Assembly: GCF_030655615.1 (NCBI RefSeq)
Contig: NZ_JAURVJ010000068.1
Coordinates: forward strand, 1-40,200
DNA: 40,200 nucleotides
Source of the DNA: Nocardioides sp.
Lineage (GTDB): Bacteria > Actinomycetota > Actinomycetes > Propionibacteriales > Nocardioidaceae
Direction of reading: 5' to 3'
Part shown: positions 16,006 to 24,300 of the stretch, one piece after another
How positions within the stretch are numbered: the stretch's first letter is position 1
Layout: each line of letters opens with the position of its first letter
Program-made: the position numbers and the translations under genes
Notes under the pieces: model-generated
The model's database searches: none
Seen by the model: only the letters and a program-made list of their open reading frames with translations
What the model was told of the DNA's origin: nothing

Positions 16006-16036
16006 GGTCGACCCCCGAGAGGGGGTCGGCCGGCGG
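16001..16036 (+). terminator. Hairpin terminator after the M1 peptidase
   Basis: CCGCCGGTCGACCCCC and GGGGGTCGGCCGGCGG form a 16-base-pair stem with one wobble pair and a GAGA loop, 45 bases after the stop codon. There is no real U-tract, only ATCTGTCTCCC, as is usual for actinobacterial intrinsic terminators. It insulates the DUF6345 gene downstream. The rest of the gap to 16158 has no gene. Confidence 0.75.
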
Positions 16037-16158
16037 ATCTGTCTCCCGGGGCGGCGTACGACCGGACCAGACCGACGATCGACGTATCAGGCGTCGCCTC
16101 GGTGGCTCCTTCTCCCAACCAGCGGTGAACGCACCGCCCGTCCAGAGAGGGAACCCCG

Positions 16159-18036
16159 ATGTCCACCGTCATCCCCACCCCCACCCGCAGCCGGCGGCGC
16201 CTCGCCGCCGGACTCGCGGCGCTCGCCGTCACCGGCAGCACCCTGCTCACCATCGGCACCCCGGACGCCGCGGAGGCGGCCCCGGTCCACACCCCGGCCA
16301 TGCGCGACCTCGAGATTACCGCGGAGGCGCCCGTCTTCGCCGTGACGCAGACCGGCCTGACGACCGAGGACGCCGCCCGGCTCGCCGAGCGCGCCAAGAT
16401 CACGCCGCGCGCGCTGGCCGAGGACGGCAGCTTCTCGTTCGTCGACGCCAAGCTCTCCGACCTCGTGCCCAGCAAGGCCGGCAGGAAGGGCCGCGACGAG
16501 AGCCGCCGCCCGGTCCAGGCCCGGACCCTCGACCTCCCGGCCCTGCGGGCGACCAAGGTCGTCGACCGCGCCACCGCGCTGCGGCTCGCCAAGGCGCTGC
16601 TGCCGGCGCCACAGGGCTTCGACGTCCAGCCCGTCGTCACCAACACCCGCGTGCAGGTCTCGATCCCCCAGCGACGGATCTCGCAGAACATCCCGATCGA
16701 CACCGTCGTCTCCTACCGCCTCAGCCTCGGCGGCGCCCCCGTCGTCGGCCCCGGCGCCAAGAGCCGGATCAGCATCAACGGCCAGGGCAGGGTCGTCTCC
16801 CTCGTCGAGACCCTGCGCCACGTCGAGCAGGCCGGCTACGTCGGCATCATCGGCCCCGAGGCCGCGCAGGAGGAGTGCGTCCGGATGTACGGCGACAAGG
16901 TCGCCCAGGGCACGCCCACCCTCGTCTACCACTCGCCGGCGCTCGGTGACGGCTCGGTCAAGCAGCTGCTGCCGTCCTACGCCTGCGCGCCCGGCAACGT
17001 CCGCCAGGACGCCGTCTCGGCCGTGACCGGCCGGCTGGTCCCCGCCGCCCCCGAGCACGCGCCGCAGATCGCGGTCGGCGCGGCGCGCGAGGGCGGTCAG
17101 GTCGACGGCAAGGTCTCGATCGAGGGCGGCACGGCGCCGTACTCCATCGCCTGGAGCTCGGCGAACGTCCCGCTCCTCGCGTCGGGTGACGAGGTCTCCT
17201 ACGGACTCCGCACCCGCTCGCGCACGGCCCCCGAGACGCTGTCGGTCCAGGTCACCGACGCCAACGGCGTCTCCTCGGCGGCCTCGGTCCAGCTGGCGGC
17301 GGCGACCTCGTCCGGCGAGGCGAGCGGCTACGGCGGTGGCGGCGGCGCGTTCGCCGACGTCGGCATCGAGCAGACCGTCGACGAGTGGCAGTGCGCCCAG
17401 GACAGTGCGATCGGCTTCAAGAGCGTCATGCAGGCCAAGGGCCAGAGCGTGAAGTTCGACTTCCGCGGTGCCTCGGCCTGGGAGCAGGACTTCCACAAGA
17501 AGCAGACCGGCGGCAAGGACGACAAGTACGTCGACGACGTCGACGCCCAGTGGTACACCGGCCACGGCAGCCCCGGCCGCTTCACCTTCAAGAGCAACGT
17601 TCCCGACAGCAGCATCACGCCGGGCGAGGCCCGCTGGGGCGACGACTGGAACCTCGAGTGGCTCCAGCTCGAGTCGTGCCAGGTCCTCAAGGACACCGTC
17701 GCCGGCAACTTCGGCGGCTGGGCCCAGGCCTTCGACCGCCTGCACGTCCTCAACGGCTTCACCACCAACGCCTGGTGCATCAACGGCGGCACCGGCCGGC
17801 GCTTCGCGGAGTACCTCTTCCCGACGTTCTGGCGCGGGTCGCTCACCGTCGTCTCCGCCTGGGCCCAGATGGCCCGCGACCTCGAGCCCTCGGGCACGAC
17901 CTACCGCAGCGTCAGCCCCATCGGCACCGGCTTCGTGACCAACCTGGGTGACCGGTTCTGGGGCCAGGGCAGCACCGGTCCGGACATCCCCGCCGCCTCG
18001 CGGATCGGGTTCATCCAGATCACCGGGACCGTCTGA
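16159..18036 (+). CDS. Secreted DUF6345-domain protein with a caspase-like His/Cys pair
   Basis: This 625-residue protein has an Arg-rich signal peptide (RSRRRLAAGLAALAVTG, cleavage near AEA-AP). A propeptide-like N-terminal half follows (to about residue 300), then an Ig/PKD-like segment (about 305-390, GTAPYSIAWSS and VTDANGVSS), a glycine linker (GYGGGGGAF) and a C-terminal domain (about 400-625) that resembles DUF6345. That domain contains QWYTGHGSPGRF with H469 and EWLQLESCQVL with C507. A His-Gly after a hydrophobic strand, followed some 40 residues later by a Cys after another strand, is the signature of clan CD cysteine peptidases. Protease function is my inference. The ATG at 16159 has AGAGAGGGA upstream. 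Confidence 0.8.
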   Translation: MSTVIPTPTRSRRRLAAGLAALAVTGSTLLTIGTPDAAEAAPVHTPAMRDLEITAEAPVFAVTQTGLTTEDAARLAERAKITPRALAEDGSFSFVDAKLSDLVPSKAGRKGRDESRRPVQARTLDLPALRATKVVDRATALRLAKALLPAPQGFDVQPVVTNTRVQVSIPQRRISQNIPIDTVVSYRLSLGGAPVVGPGAKSRISINGQGRVVSLVETLRHVEQAGYVGIIGPEAAQEECVRMYGDKVAQGTPTLVYHSPALGDGSVKQLLPSYACAPGNVRQDAVSAVTGRLVPAAPEHAPQIAVGAAREGGQVDGKVSIEGGTAPYSIAWSSANVPLLASGDEVSYGLRTRSRTAPETLSVQVTDANGVSSAASVQLAAATSSGEASGYGGGGGAFADVGIEQTVDEWQCAQDSAIGFKSVMQAKGQSVKFDFRGASAWEQDFHKKQTGGKDDKYVDDVDAQWYTGHGSPGRFTFKSNVPDSSITPGEARWGDDWNLEWLQLESCQVLKDTVAGNFGGWAQAFDRLHVLNGFTTNAWCINGGTGRRFAEYLFPTFWRGSLTVVSAWAQMARDLEPSGTTYRSVSPIGTGFVTNLGDRFWGQGSTGPDIPAASRIGFIQITGTV

Positions 18037-18069
18037 GGGTCCGTGGGTCGGTGGCCCGCGGGTCACGAG

Positions 18070-18145
18070 AAAAGTAACTCACCGTCCGCGCGACTCACCC
18101 GCCCGAATGCGGGCGGGGAAGCACGCCGGACGGTGAGTTACTTTT
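18070..18145. terminator. Nested inverted repeat, likely bidirectional terminator (element A)
   Basis: The outer arms, AAAAGTAACTCACCGTCCG at 18070-18088 and its exact complement at 18127-18145, form a perfect 19-base-pair stem. Inside lies a second hairpin, CCCGCCCG (18098-18105) with CGGGCGGG (18110-18117) and a four-base loop. The arms end in A4 on the left and T4 on the right, so a U-tract follows the stem in either direction. It lies between the convergent DUF6345 and crp genes. Its TAACTCAC core recurs in element B (37837-37912), suggesting a repeat family and not only a terminator. Confidence 0.75.
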
Positions 18146-18171
18146 CCGGGTCGGCCACGCAGGGGCCTACG

Positions 18172-18849
18172 TCAGCGGGCGCGACGGGCCAGGCGCTCGA
18201 CGTCCATGATGACCACCGAGCGGGGCTCGAGGCGTAGCCAGCCGCGCGAGGCGAAGTCGGCGAGGGCCTTGTTGACCGTCTCGCGGGAGGCGCCGACCAG
18301 CTGGGCGAGCTCCTCCTGCGTGAGGTCGTGGTGGACGTGGACGCCGTCGTCGGCGGTACGGCCGAAGCGGTCGGCGAGGTCGAGCAGCGCCTTGGCCACG
18401 CGGCCGGGGACGTCGGAGAACACGAGGTCGGCGACGACGTCGTTGGCCTTGCGGAGCCGGCCGGCGAGCTGGGAGAGCAGGCCACGGGCGACGACCGGGC
18501 GGCCCTCGAGCCAGCGCAGCAGGTCCTCGTGGGACAGCGAGGCGAACTCGGCGTCGGTCACGGCGGTGACGGTGGCCGAGCGGGGACCGGGGTCGAAGAG
18601 CGAGAGCTCGCCGAACATCGAGCCCGGGCCGAGGATCGCGAGGAGGTTCTCGCGGCCGTCGGCGGAGGTGCGGCCGAGCTTCACCTTGCCCTCGAGCACG
18701 ATGTAGAGCTTGTCGCCCGAGTCGCCCTCGTGGAACAGCACGTCGCCGCGTCGCAGCCGGGTCTCGCTCATCGAGGACCGCAGGGCAAGGGCGGCCTCGT
18801 CGTCGAGGGCGCTGAACAGCGGGGCCTGACGCAACACGTCGGTGTCCAC
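18172..18849 (-). CDS. crp: Crp/Fnr-family cAMP-responsive regulator
   Basis: This 225-residue protein is close in length and motifs to mycobacterial Crp (Rv3676). The cyclic-nucleotide domain (about 10-125) has GDVLFHEGDSGDKLYIV and the phosphate-binding cassette MFGELSLFDPGPRSATV with the conserved Glu and Arg. The helix-turn-helix (about 165-215) reads LTQEELAQLVGASRETVNKAL. The GTG start at 18849 has AGGAGG just upstream. It diverges from nth as in mycobacteria. A -10 box and a CRP-like half-site pair in its own promoter (18898-18922) suggest autoregulation, and similar sites lie at acs and DUF485-actP. Confidence 0.95.
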   Translation of the reverse strand: MDTDVLRQAPLFSALDDEAALALRSSMSETRLRRGDVLFHEGDSGDKLYIVLEGKVKLGRTSADGRENLLAILGPGSMFGELSLFDPGPRSATVTAVTDAEFASLSHEDLLRWLEGRPVVARGLLSQLAGRLRKANDVVADLVFSDVPGRVAKALLDLADRFGRTADDGVHVHHDLTQEELAQLVGASRETVNKALADFASRGWLRLEPRSVVIMDVERLARRAR

Positions 18850-18897
18850 GGGTCCTCCTGGAGGGGTAAGAGCGAGCGCGCAACGCCCGTGACCCGA

Positions 18898-18922
18898 ATC
18901 CTAGAGGGTGCGCGACCTCACA
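18898..18922 (-). promoter_or_regulatory. crp promoter with a CRP-type site
   Basis: On the minus strand TAGGAT (18903 to 18898) is a good -10 box, giving a leader of about 43 bases with a clear Shine-Dalgarno sequence. Just upstream TGTGA-GGTCGC-GCACC (18922 to 18907) matches TGTGA-N6-TCACA at eight of ten positions. It lies between the -35 and -10 positions, where binding would be expected to repress. Confidence 0.5.
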
Positions 18923-19003
18923 GAGAAAGCGAACCACCCAGTTGTCGCCGGTTGTCAGGAGTCCAGCCCGCTCCCGGGCCGCGGCGATGTCGGTGGCGGA
19001 CCG

Positions 19004-19009
19004 TAGGCT
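19004..19009 (+). promoter_or_regulatory. -10 box of the nth-marP operon (leaderless)
   Basis: TAGGCT fits TANNNT and is followed exactly seven bases later by the GTG at 19017. This supports both a leaderless transcript and the choice of that GTG over the in-frame ATG codons at 18942 and 18987, which would lie upstream of the promoter. Confidence 0.55.
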
Positions 19010-19016
19010 GGCGCTC

Positions 19017-19745
19017 GTGCCGACCCCCGCGCCGACTGCTGCGACGCCCGTGCCTCCGTCGACGTCGTTGGTACGCCGTGCCCGCAAGATCGACCGGATC
19101 CTGGCCGAGACCTACCCCGACGCCCGCTGCGAGCTCGACTTCGACAACGCCTTCGAGCTGCTGGTGGTCACCGTGCTGAGCGCCCAGACCACCGACCGTC
19201 GCGTCAACGCGGTGCGCCCGACCCTCTTCGCGGCCTACCCCGACCCCGCGACGATGGCCGCGGCCGACCGCGAGGCCCTCGAGACGATCATCGGCCCGCT
19301 GGGCTTCTTCCGCGCCAAGACCGAGGCGCTGCTCAAGCTGAGCGCCGCGCTGGTCGAGCGCTTCGACGGCCAGGTGCCCGGTCGCCTCGACGACCTGGTC
19401 TCGCTGCCGGGCGTGGGCCGCAAGACCGCCAACGTCGTGCTCGGCAACGCCTTCGACGTCCCCGGCATCACCGTCGACACCCACTTCGGCCGGCTGGTGC
19501 GCCGCTTCGACTGGACCGACGAGACCGACCCGGTCAAGGCCGAGCACGCGGTCGGCGCGCTGTTCCCCAAGCGCGACTGGACGATGCTCAGCCACCACGT
19601 CATCTGGCACGGCCGTCGGTGCTGCCACGCCAAGAAGCCGGCCTGCGGTGCGTGCCCGGTCGCCGGGCTGTGCCCGGCCTTCGGCGAGGGCCCGACCGAC
19701 CCCGAGGCCGCCGCCAAGCTGCTCAAGACGCAGGGTCCGGCGTGA
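19017..19745 (+). CDS. nth: Endonuclease III (DNA glycosylase/AP lyase)
   Basis: This 242-residue base-excision-repair enzyme removes oxidised pyrimidines and cuts abasic sites. The helix-hairpin-helix [17 protein letters not shown] carries the catalytic Lys, and the catalytic Asp is in [12 protein letters not shown]. The [4Fe-4S] loop is complete: C-X6-C-X2-C-X5-C in [18 protein letters not shown]. The GTG at 19017 follows a -10 box by seven bases. A Pro/Thr-rich N-terminus precedes the conserved [16 protein letters not shown]. It heads a four-gene operon joined by ATGA/GTGA overlaps, divergent from crp. Confidence 0.96.
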   Translation: MPTPAPTAATPVPPSTSLVRRARKIDRILAETYPDARCELDFDNAFELLVVTVLSAQTTDRRVNAVRPTLFAAYPDPATMAAADREALETIIGPLGFFRAKTEALLKLSAALVERFDGQVPGRLDDLVSLPGVGRKTANVVLGNAFDVPGITVDTHFGRLVRRFDWTDETDPVKAEHAVGALFPKRDWTMLSHHVIWHGRRCCHAKKPACGACPVAGLCPAFGEGPTDPEAAAKLLKTQGPA

Positions 19746-20332
19746 GGAAGGTGCTGGCCGCGCTCGCGGTCGCGGTCGTGCTGCTGGCCGGGTGCGACGA
19801 CCCCCCGTCCGCGACCCGCAAGAGCGACGTCGAGGTCGACACCCCCGCGCTGCGGGAGCAGAAGGCCGCGGCCGGCATCGATGACTGCATCCCCGGCGAC
19901 GGCGACGGAAAGCTGCCGGCCCTGACCCTCCCGTGCCTCGGCGGCGGCCCCGACGTCGACCTGTCGTCGCTCCGGGGTCCGATGCTCATCAACCTCTGGT
20001 ACTCCGGGTGCGGCCCCTGCCGCGCCGAGATGCCGATCCTCCAGCAGGTCCACGAGCAGTACGTCGACCGCGTCGACGTCGTCGGGCTCGACATCGAGAC
20101 CTACCCCGAGGCCGCCATCTCGTTCGCCGACATGATCGGGGCGACCTACCCCCAGATCGCCGACCCCGGCGGCGAGATCTTCGACGACGCCGACCTCGGT
20201 CTGCGCGCGGCCTACCCGCAGACGATGTTCGTCGACGCCGACGGCGCGGTCGCCTTCATCCAGGTCGGCGAGATCGACTCGATCGACGAGGCCCGCGACC
20301 TGCTCTCGACCCACCTCGGGGTCGAGCCGTGA
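19742..20332 (+). CDS. TlpA-like thioredoxin-fold lipoprotein
   Basis: This 196-residue protein has a lipoprotein signal ([18 protein letters not shown], Cys 18 being lipidated), so it should sit on the outer face of the membrane. The thioredoxin-like domain (about 60-190) has the redox motif CGPC in [15 protein letters not shown] and the cis-Pro region [10 protein letters not shown]. It probably reduces or oxidises disulfides of exported proteins. The next-but-one gene, MarP, carries a conserved disulfide, and the same pairing occurs in mycobacteria (Rv3673c). The GTG start overlaps the nth stop. Confidence 0.92.
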   Translation: MRKVLAALAVAVVLLAGCDDPPSATRKSDVEVDTPALREQKAAAGIDDCIPGDGDGKLPALTLPCLGGGPDVDLSSLRGPMLINLWYSGCGPCRAEMPILQQVHEQYVDRVDVVGLDIETYPEAAISFADMIGATYPQIADPGGEIFDDADLGLRAAYPQTMFVDADGAVAFIQVGEIDSIDEARDLLSTHLGVEP

Positions 20333-21057
20333 CCTGGGAGGAGCACCCTGGCCTGCCCGACTGGCTGCGCCCGGTCGAGGCGGCGGCGCGCTCGATCACG
20401 GTCCACGACCTGACCCGTTTCATGGTGCCCGACGACGCCGACGACGTACGCCGCTCCGCCGTCCTGATGCTGTTCGGCGAGGGGCCGTCGGGTCCCGACC
20501 TGCTCCTGACCGAGCGCGCCCACCACATGCGCTCCCACCCGGGGCAGGTGTCGTTCCCCGGCGGGAGCGTCGACCCGGGCGAGACCCCGCAGCAGACCGC
20601 GCTGCGCGAGGCCGAGGAGGAGACCGGGCTCGACCCGGCCGGCGTGGAGGTCTTTGCCGAGCTGCCCGAGCTGTGGCTGCCGCCGAGCAACTTCGCCGTC
20701 GTACCCGTCCTCGCGTGGTGGCGCGACCCCAGCCCCGTCTCGGTCCGCTCGCCCGACGAGGTCCACGCGGTGTGGCAGGTCCCGATCAGCGAGCTGCGCG
20801 ACCCCGCCCACCGGATCACCGTGACGGGCCCGCGCGGCTGGCGGTCGCCGGGCTTCCTGATCGGTGACGACCACGACGTGATCCTGTGGGGCTTCACCGG
20901 CGGGATCGTCGCCCGCTTGTTCGAGTTCCTCGGGTGGATCGATGACCTCCCTGACGCACCCGAGCGCGAGCTCCCGGCCTACATGCTCGGCGGCCGGCCT
21001 CCGGCCAACGTCGACGTCCTGCCCAACACCGACTTCGAGGAGCGTCGCCGGGGATGA
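20329..21057 (+). CDS. CoA pyrophosphatase-type Nudix hydrolase
   Basis: This 242-residue protein has a complete Nudix box (GSVDPGETPQQTALREAEEE, then TGL, fitting GX5EX7REUXEEXGU). It is preceded by the NUDT7/NUDT8/YeaB signature LLTERAHHMRSHPGQVSFPG, which marks enzymes that split CoA into phosphopantetheine and 3',5'-ADP. The C-terminal region (WGFTGGIVARLFEFLGW) is typical of the group. The GTG start overlaps the lipoprotein stop (20329-20332) and the stop overlaps the marP start. It corresponds to Rv3672c in the mycobacterial operon. Confidence 0.92.
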   Translation: MTWEEHPGLPDWLRPVEAAARSITVHDLTRFMVPDDADDVRRSAVLMLFGEGPSGPDLLLTERAHHMRSHPGQVSFPGGSVDPGETPQQTALREAEEETGLDPAGVEVFAELPELWLPPSNFAVVPVLAWWRDPSPVSVRSPDEVHAVWQVPISELRDPAHRITVTGPRGWRSPGFLIGDDHDVILWGFTGGIVARLFEFLGWIDDLPDAPERELPAYMLGGRPPANVDVLPNTDFEERRRG

Positions 21058-22250
21058 ACCTGCTCGACTGGCTCCTGGTCCTCCTCGTGCTCGCCTATGC
21101 CCTGTCCGGCTACTGGCAGGGCTTCGTCACCGGCGCCTTCGCCACGACCGGCCTGCTCCTCGGCGGCCTGATCGGCATCTACGTCGCGCCGCTGATCCTC
21201 GGCGACCGCGAGCCGTCGCTGACGGTGTCGCTCGGGGCGCTGTTCATCGTCATCGTGAGCGCGTCGCTCGGGCAGGCGCTGATGCAGTTCCTCGGCGCCA
21301 AGATCCGCGACAAGATCACCTGGCAGCCGGCCCGGGCCGTCGACGCCATCGGCGGGGCACTCCTTAGCGCGGTCGCCGTGCTGCTGGTCGCGTGGGCCCT
21401 CGGGGTCGCGGTGACCGGGTCGCGGATCGGCTCGCTGACCGTGATGGTCCGCGAGTCGGCGGTGCTCCGCACGGTCAACAGCGCCCTGCCGTCGTCGGCA
21501 CCCAACGCGCTGCAGGCGTTCAACGACGCCGTCGGGACGTCGTTCCCGCGCTACCTCCAGCCGTTCGCCGACGAGGAGATCCGTGAGGTCAGCCCCGGCG
21601 CCCAGCGCCTGCTGCGCGACCCCGACATCGACGACGCCGAGGACAGCGTCCTCAAGATCCGCGGCAACAACGACTGCGGCCGCGGGGTCGAGGGCAGCGG
21701 CTTCCTCTACGCCGACGGCCGCCTGATGACCAACGCCCACGTCGTCGCCGGCGTCGACGACCCCGACGTGATCATCGACGACCAGCCCGTCGACGCCACC
21801 GTCGTCTACTACAACCCCGACCTCGACATCGCCGTCCTGAGCTTCGACGACGGCGACCTCCCGACCCTGCCGTTCGTCGACAGCTCTGCTGAGGAGGACA
21901 AGTTCGTCGTCGGCGCCAAGGACGGCGTCGCCATCCTCGGCTACCCCGAGGACGGGCCCTACGACGTCCAGCGCGGCCGGGTCCGCGAGGAGCGCCGCCT
22001 CGAGTCGCCCGACATCTACGGCGACGGCAGCGTCATCCGCGAGGTCTACTCGCTCCGCGGCCTGATCCGTCCTGGCAACTCCGGCGGCCCGATCGTCACC
22101 ACCCAGGGCCACGTCGCCGGCGTCGTCTTCGCCGCGTCGGTCACCGACGACGAGACCGGCTACGCCCTCACCTGGTCGCAGGTCGCCGACGCCGCCGCCG
22201 ACGGCCGCACCGCCACCGGCGAGGTCTCCACCGGCGACTGCGCCGGCTGA
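21054..22250 (+). CDS. marP: MarP-family membrane serine protease
   Basis: This 398-residue protein starts with a CvpA-like membrane domain (four segments, residues 1-125) and ends in a chymotrypsin-like protease. The triad is H229 in TNAHVVAG, D258 in PDLDIAV and S343 in PGNSGGPIV, close to the numbering of M. tuberculosis MarP. C208 and C396 match the pair that forms the regulatory disulfide there. MarP is needed for acid and oxidative stress survival in mycobacteria. The thioredoxin-like lipoprotein of the same operon is a plausible partner for the disulfide. The ATG overlaps the Nudix stop. Confidence 0.93.
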   Translation: MNLLDWLLVLLVLAYALSGYWQGFVTGAFATTGLLLGGLIGIYVAPLILGDREPSLTVSLGALFIVIVSASLGQALMQFLGAKIRDKITWQPARAVDAIGGALLSAVAVLLVAWALGVAVTGSRIGSLTVMVRESAVLRTVNSALPSSAPNALQAFNDAVGTSFPRYLQPFADEEIREVSPGAQRLLRDPDIDDAEDSVLKIRGNNDCGRGVEGSGFLYADGRLMTNAHVVAGVDDPDVIIDDQPVDATVVYYNPDLDIAVLSFDDGDLPTLPFVDSSAEEDKFVVGAKDGVAILGYPEDGPYDVQRGRVREERRLESPDIYGDGSVIREVYSLRGLIRPGNSGGPIVTTQGHVAGVVFAASVTDDETGYALTWSQVADAAADGRTATGEVSTGDCAG

Positions 22251-22357
22251 CGCCGAGTCGGCGCAGAGTGCGAGTCGGACGAGCGCGAGTCGGCGCAGAG
22301 ACTCAGCCCCAGCGCCGACTCGCGCTGATCTCACTTCACATCTGCGCCGACTCGGCG
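22251..22357. repeat. Nested inverted repeat at a convergent junction (element C)
   Basis: The outer arms are CGCCGAGTCGGCGCAGA (22251-22267) and its exact complement (22341-22357). The inner arms are AGCGCGAGTCGGCGC (22282-22296) and its exact complement (22312-22326). All arms share the word GAGTCGGCGC, so the element looks like two copies of one palindromic unit, one nested in the other. It fills the gap between the convergent marP and DUF1469 genes and could act as a bidirectional terminator. Its sequence is unrelated to elements A and B. Confidence 0.75.
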
Positions 22358-22361
22358 AAGG

Positions 22362-22802
22362 CTAGCTCTTGCCCTTGAGAGCCTTGGGGATCTCGCGACC
22401 CTGCTCGATGGCCTTCTCGGGCGGGCCGACCTGCTTGACCTTCTTGATGCCGACGAAGGCGAGGAGGCCGGCGACGAGCAGGTAGACGAAGGTGACGATG
22501 AGGAACGCCCAGTGCAGGGCGAGGCCGTCACCGTTCCAGTGGATCAGGTAGGCGAAGGCGACCGACAGCATGATGATGGCCAGCACCGCGACGAACCCGG
22601 CGGCGGCGAAGAGCGCGATCCCGGTGACACCGAACTTGATGCTCACCTTGAGCTCGGACTTGGCGAGCTGGATCTCCTTGCTGATGAGCGAGGAGATGTC
22701 GCGGCTGGCGTCGGTGACCAGCTTGCCGATGGTGGGCTCGTCGGCGGCAGGCACCGCGACGGCGGGCGGGGTGGCCTGGCGGGTGGCCGGCTGGTGGGCC
22801 AT
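22362..22802 (-). CDS. DUF1469 (Phage_holin_3_6) membrane protein
   Basis: This 146-residue protein has a soluble Pro/Ala-rich start, an amphipathic stretch (TIGKLVTDASRDISSLISKE, then IQLAKSELK) and two membrane segments (about 65-90 and 100-122) before a basic tail. This is the DUF1469 pattern common in actinobacteria. Despite the Pfam name it is not evidence of a phage. Membrane organisation is a reasonable guess, and no specific function is known. GAGGA lies eight bases before the ATG. It follows nhaA after 50 bases and may share its mRNA or start from a TAGGGT that overlaps the nhaA stop. Confidence 0.85.
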   Translation of the reverse strand: MAHQPATRQATPPAVAVPAADEPTIGKLVTDASRDISSLISKEIQLAKSELKVSIKFGVTGIALFAAAGFVAVLAIIMLSVAFAYLIHWNGDGLALHWAFLIVTFVYLLVAGLLAFVGIKKVKQVGPPEKAIEQGREIPKALKGKS

Positions 22803-22852
22803 GCGGTCGTCCTCGGTTCGATAGCGGGAGCGTCGGTGCAACGGTCCAGACC

Positions 22853-24172
22853 CTACTGGTAGACGTCCGGAACCCCGTCGTGGTCGTCGTTGATCGTCTC
22901 GGCCTCGCGGAGCCGTCGGTACACCCGGTTGCGCGTCCTCAGCACGACGGCGGCCAGGCCCGCGGCGAGGAGAGAGCCGACCAGGACGCCGACCTTGACG
23001 TGCTCGTCGGCGGCCGACCCCGGACCGAAGGCGAGCTCGCCGATGAGCAGCGACACGGTGAACCCGACGCCGGCCAGCATCGACATCCCGACCACGTCGA
23101 CCCAGGACAGGTCGTCGTCGAGGTCGGCGCGGGTGAAGCGGGCGAGGAGCCAGGTCGAGCCGGCGATGCCGACGGGCTTGCCGACGACGAGGCCGAGGAC
23201 GACGCCGAGCGCGACCGGGTCGGTGATCGACTCGCCCAGCCCGGAGAGGCCGCCGACGGTGACGCCGGCGGCGAAGAACGCGAAGACGGGTACGGCGAAG
23301 CCCGCCGACACGGGACGGACCAGGTGCTCGAGGTGCTCGGCCAGCCCCGGCCCGGCGTCGGGACCGCCGGCGGCCTCGCTGCGCAGGACCGGCACCGTGA
23401 ACCCGAGGACGACCCCGGCGACGGTCGCGTGGACCCCCGACTCGTGCATCAGCACCCAGGCGACGACCGCGAGCGGCACCAGCAGGTACGGCGTCCGGAT
23501 CCGGCGCTGGACCAGGAGGCCGAAGGCCGCGATCGGCACGAGTGCCAGCGCGAGGAACGCCAGGTCGAGCGAGTCGGTGTAGAAGATCGCGATCACGGTG
23601 ATCGCGAGCAGGTCGTCGACGACCGCGAGCGTCAGCAGGAAGGTGCGCAGTCCTGACGGCAGGTGGGTGCTGATGACGGCCAGGATCGCGACCGCGAAGG
23701 CGATGTCGGTGGCGGTCGGGATCGCCCAGCCCTGGAGGTCGCCGTCGGCGCTGGCGTTCCAGGCGACGTAGGCGAGTGCCGGGACCACCATCCCGCCCAC
23801 CGCGGCCGCCACGGGGAGCGCGGCGCGACGCGGGTCGCGCAGGTCGCCGGCGACGAACTCCCGCTTGAGCTCGAGCCCGGCCACGAAGAAGAAGATCGCC
23901 AGGAGCCCGTCGGCCGCCCACGTGGCCAGGCCCAGGTCGAGGTGCAGCCCGAGAAGGCCGTCGGTGCCGAGGCGCAGGTCGCGCAGGTCGGCGTACGACG
24001 ACGACCACGGGCTGTTGGCCCAGACCAGCGCCGCGACCGCGCCCACGATGAGCAGGACCCCGCCCGTGGTCTCGGCGCGCAGGACGTCCGCGACGCGGGA
24101 GGCCTCCGGCCACGAGCCGCGCTGGAAGAGACGGGTGGGCGATCGGGGCGAGGGGGATGACGGGGCTGGCAC
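22853..24172 (-). CDS. nhaA: Na+/H+ antiporter NhaA
   Basis: This 439-residue antiporter has about eleven or twelve membrane segments. The key residues are present: the adjacent aspartates in [10 protein letters not shown] that bind Na+ and H+, the Asp in [14 protein letters not shown], and family blocks such as [14 protein letters not shown] and [13 protein letters not shown]. It exports Na+ in exchange for protons and so sets internal pH and sodium. The GTG start at 24172 has AGGAG about four bases upstream. A highly charged C-terminal tail ([13 protein letters not shown]) follows the last helix. Confidence 0.94.
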   Translation of the reverse strand: MPAPSSPSPRSPTRLFQRGSWPEASRVADVLRAETTGGVLLIVGAVAALVWANSPWSSSYADLRDLRLGTDGLLGLHLDLGLATWAADGLLAIFFFVAGLELKREFVAGDLRDPRRAALPVAAAVGGMVVPALAYVAWNASADGDLQGWAIPTATDIAFAVAILAVISTHLPSGLRTFLLTLAVVDDLLAITVIAIFYTDSLDLAFLALALVPIAAFGLLVQRRIRTPYLLVPLAVVAWVLMHESGVHATVAGVVLGFTVPVLRSEAAGGPDAGPGLAEHLEHLVRPVSAGFAVPVFAFFAAGVTVGGLSGLGESITDPVALGVVLGLVVGKPVGIAGSTWLLARFTRADLDDDLSWVDVVGMSMLAGVGFTVSLLIGELAFGPGSAADEHVKVGVLVGSLLAAGLAAVVLRTRNRVYRRLREAETINDDHDGVPDVYQ

Positions 24173-24300
24173 GGGGCTCCTAGCGGGGTCGACGACAGAC
24201 TGCCGACCAGACTTCCCGGCGCACCGGCACCCACCCTATCGGCGGACTGGACCGGACACCCCCGGGCGTAACCGTTCGGCCGGACCGGCGTTGGGTCGAC

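Noticed and set aside
11955..16703. A 1582-codon open frame on the minus strand opposite the M1 peptidase.
   Set aside because: It is the mirror of a long GC-rich gene with strong third-position bias and reads as Arg/Gly/Ala/Asp-rich low-complexity sequence with no domain. The plus-strand frame has signal peptide, catalytic motifs and repeats.
22362..22802. A phage holin as a sign of a prophage.
   Set aside because: The Pfam label Phage_holin_3_6 covers ordinary actinobacterial DUF1469 membrane proteins. No other phage gene, integrase or att site is nearby.
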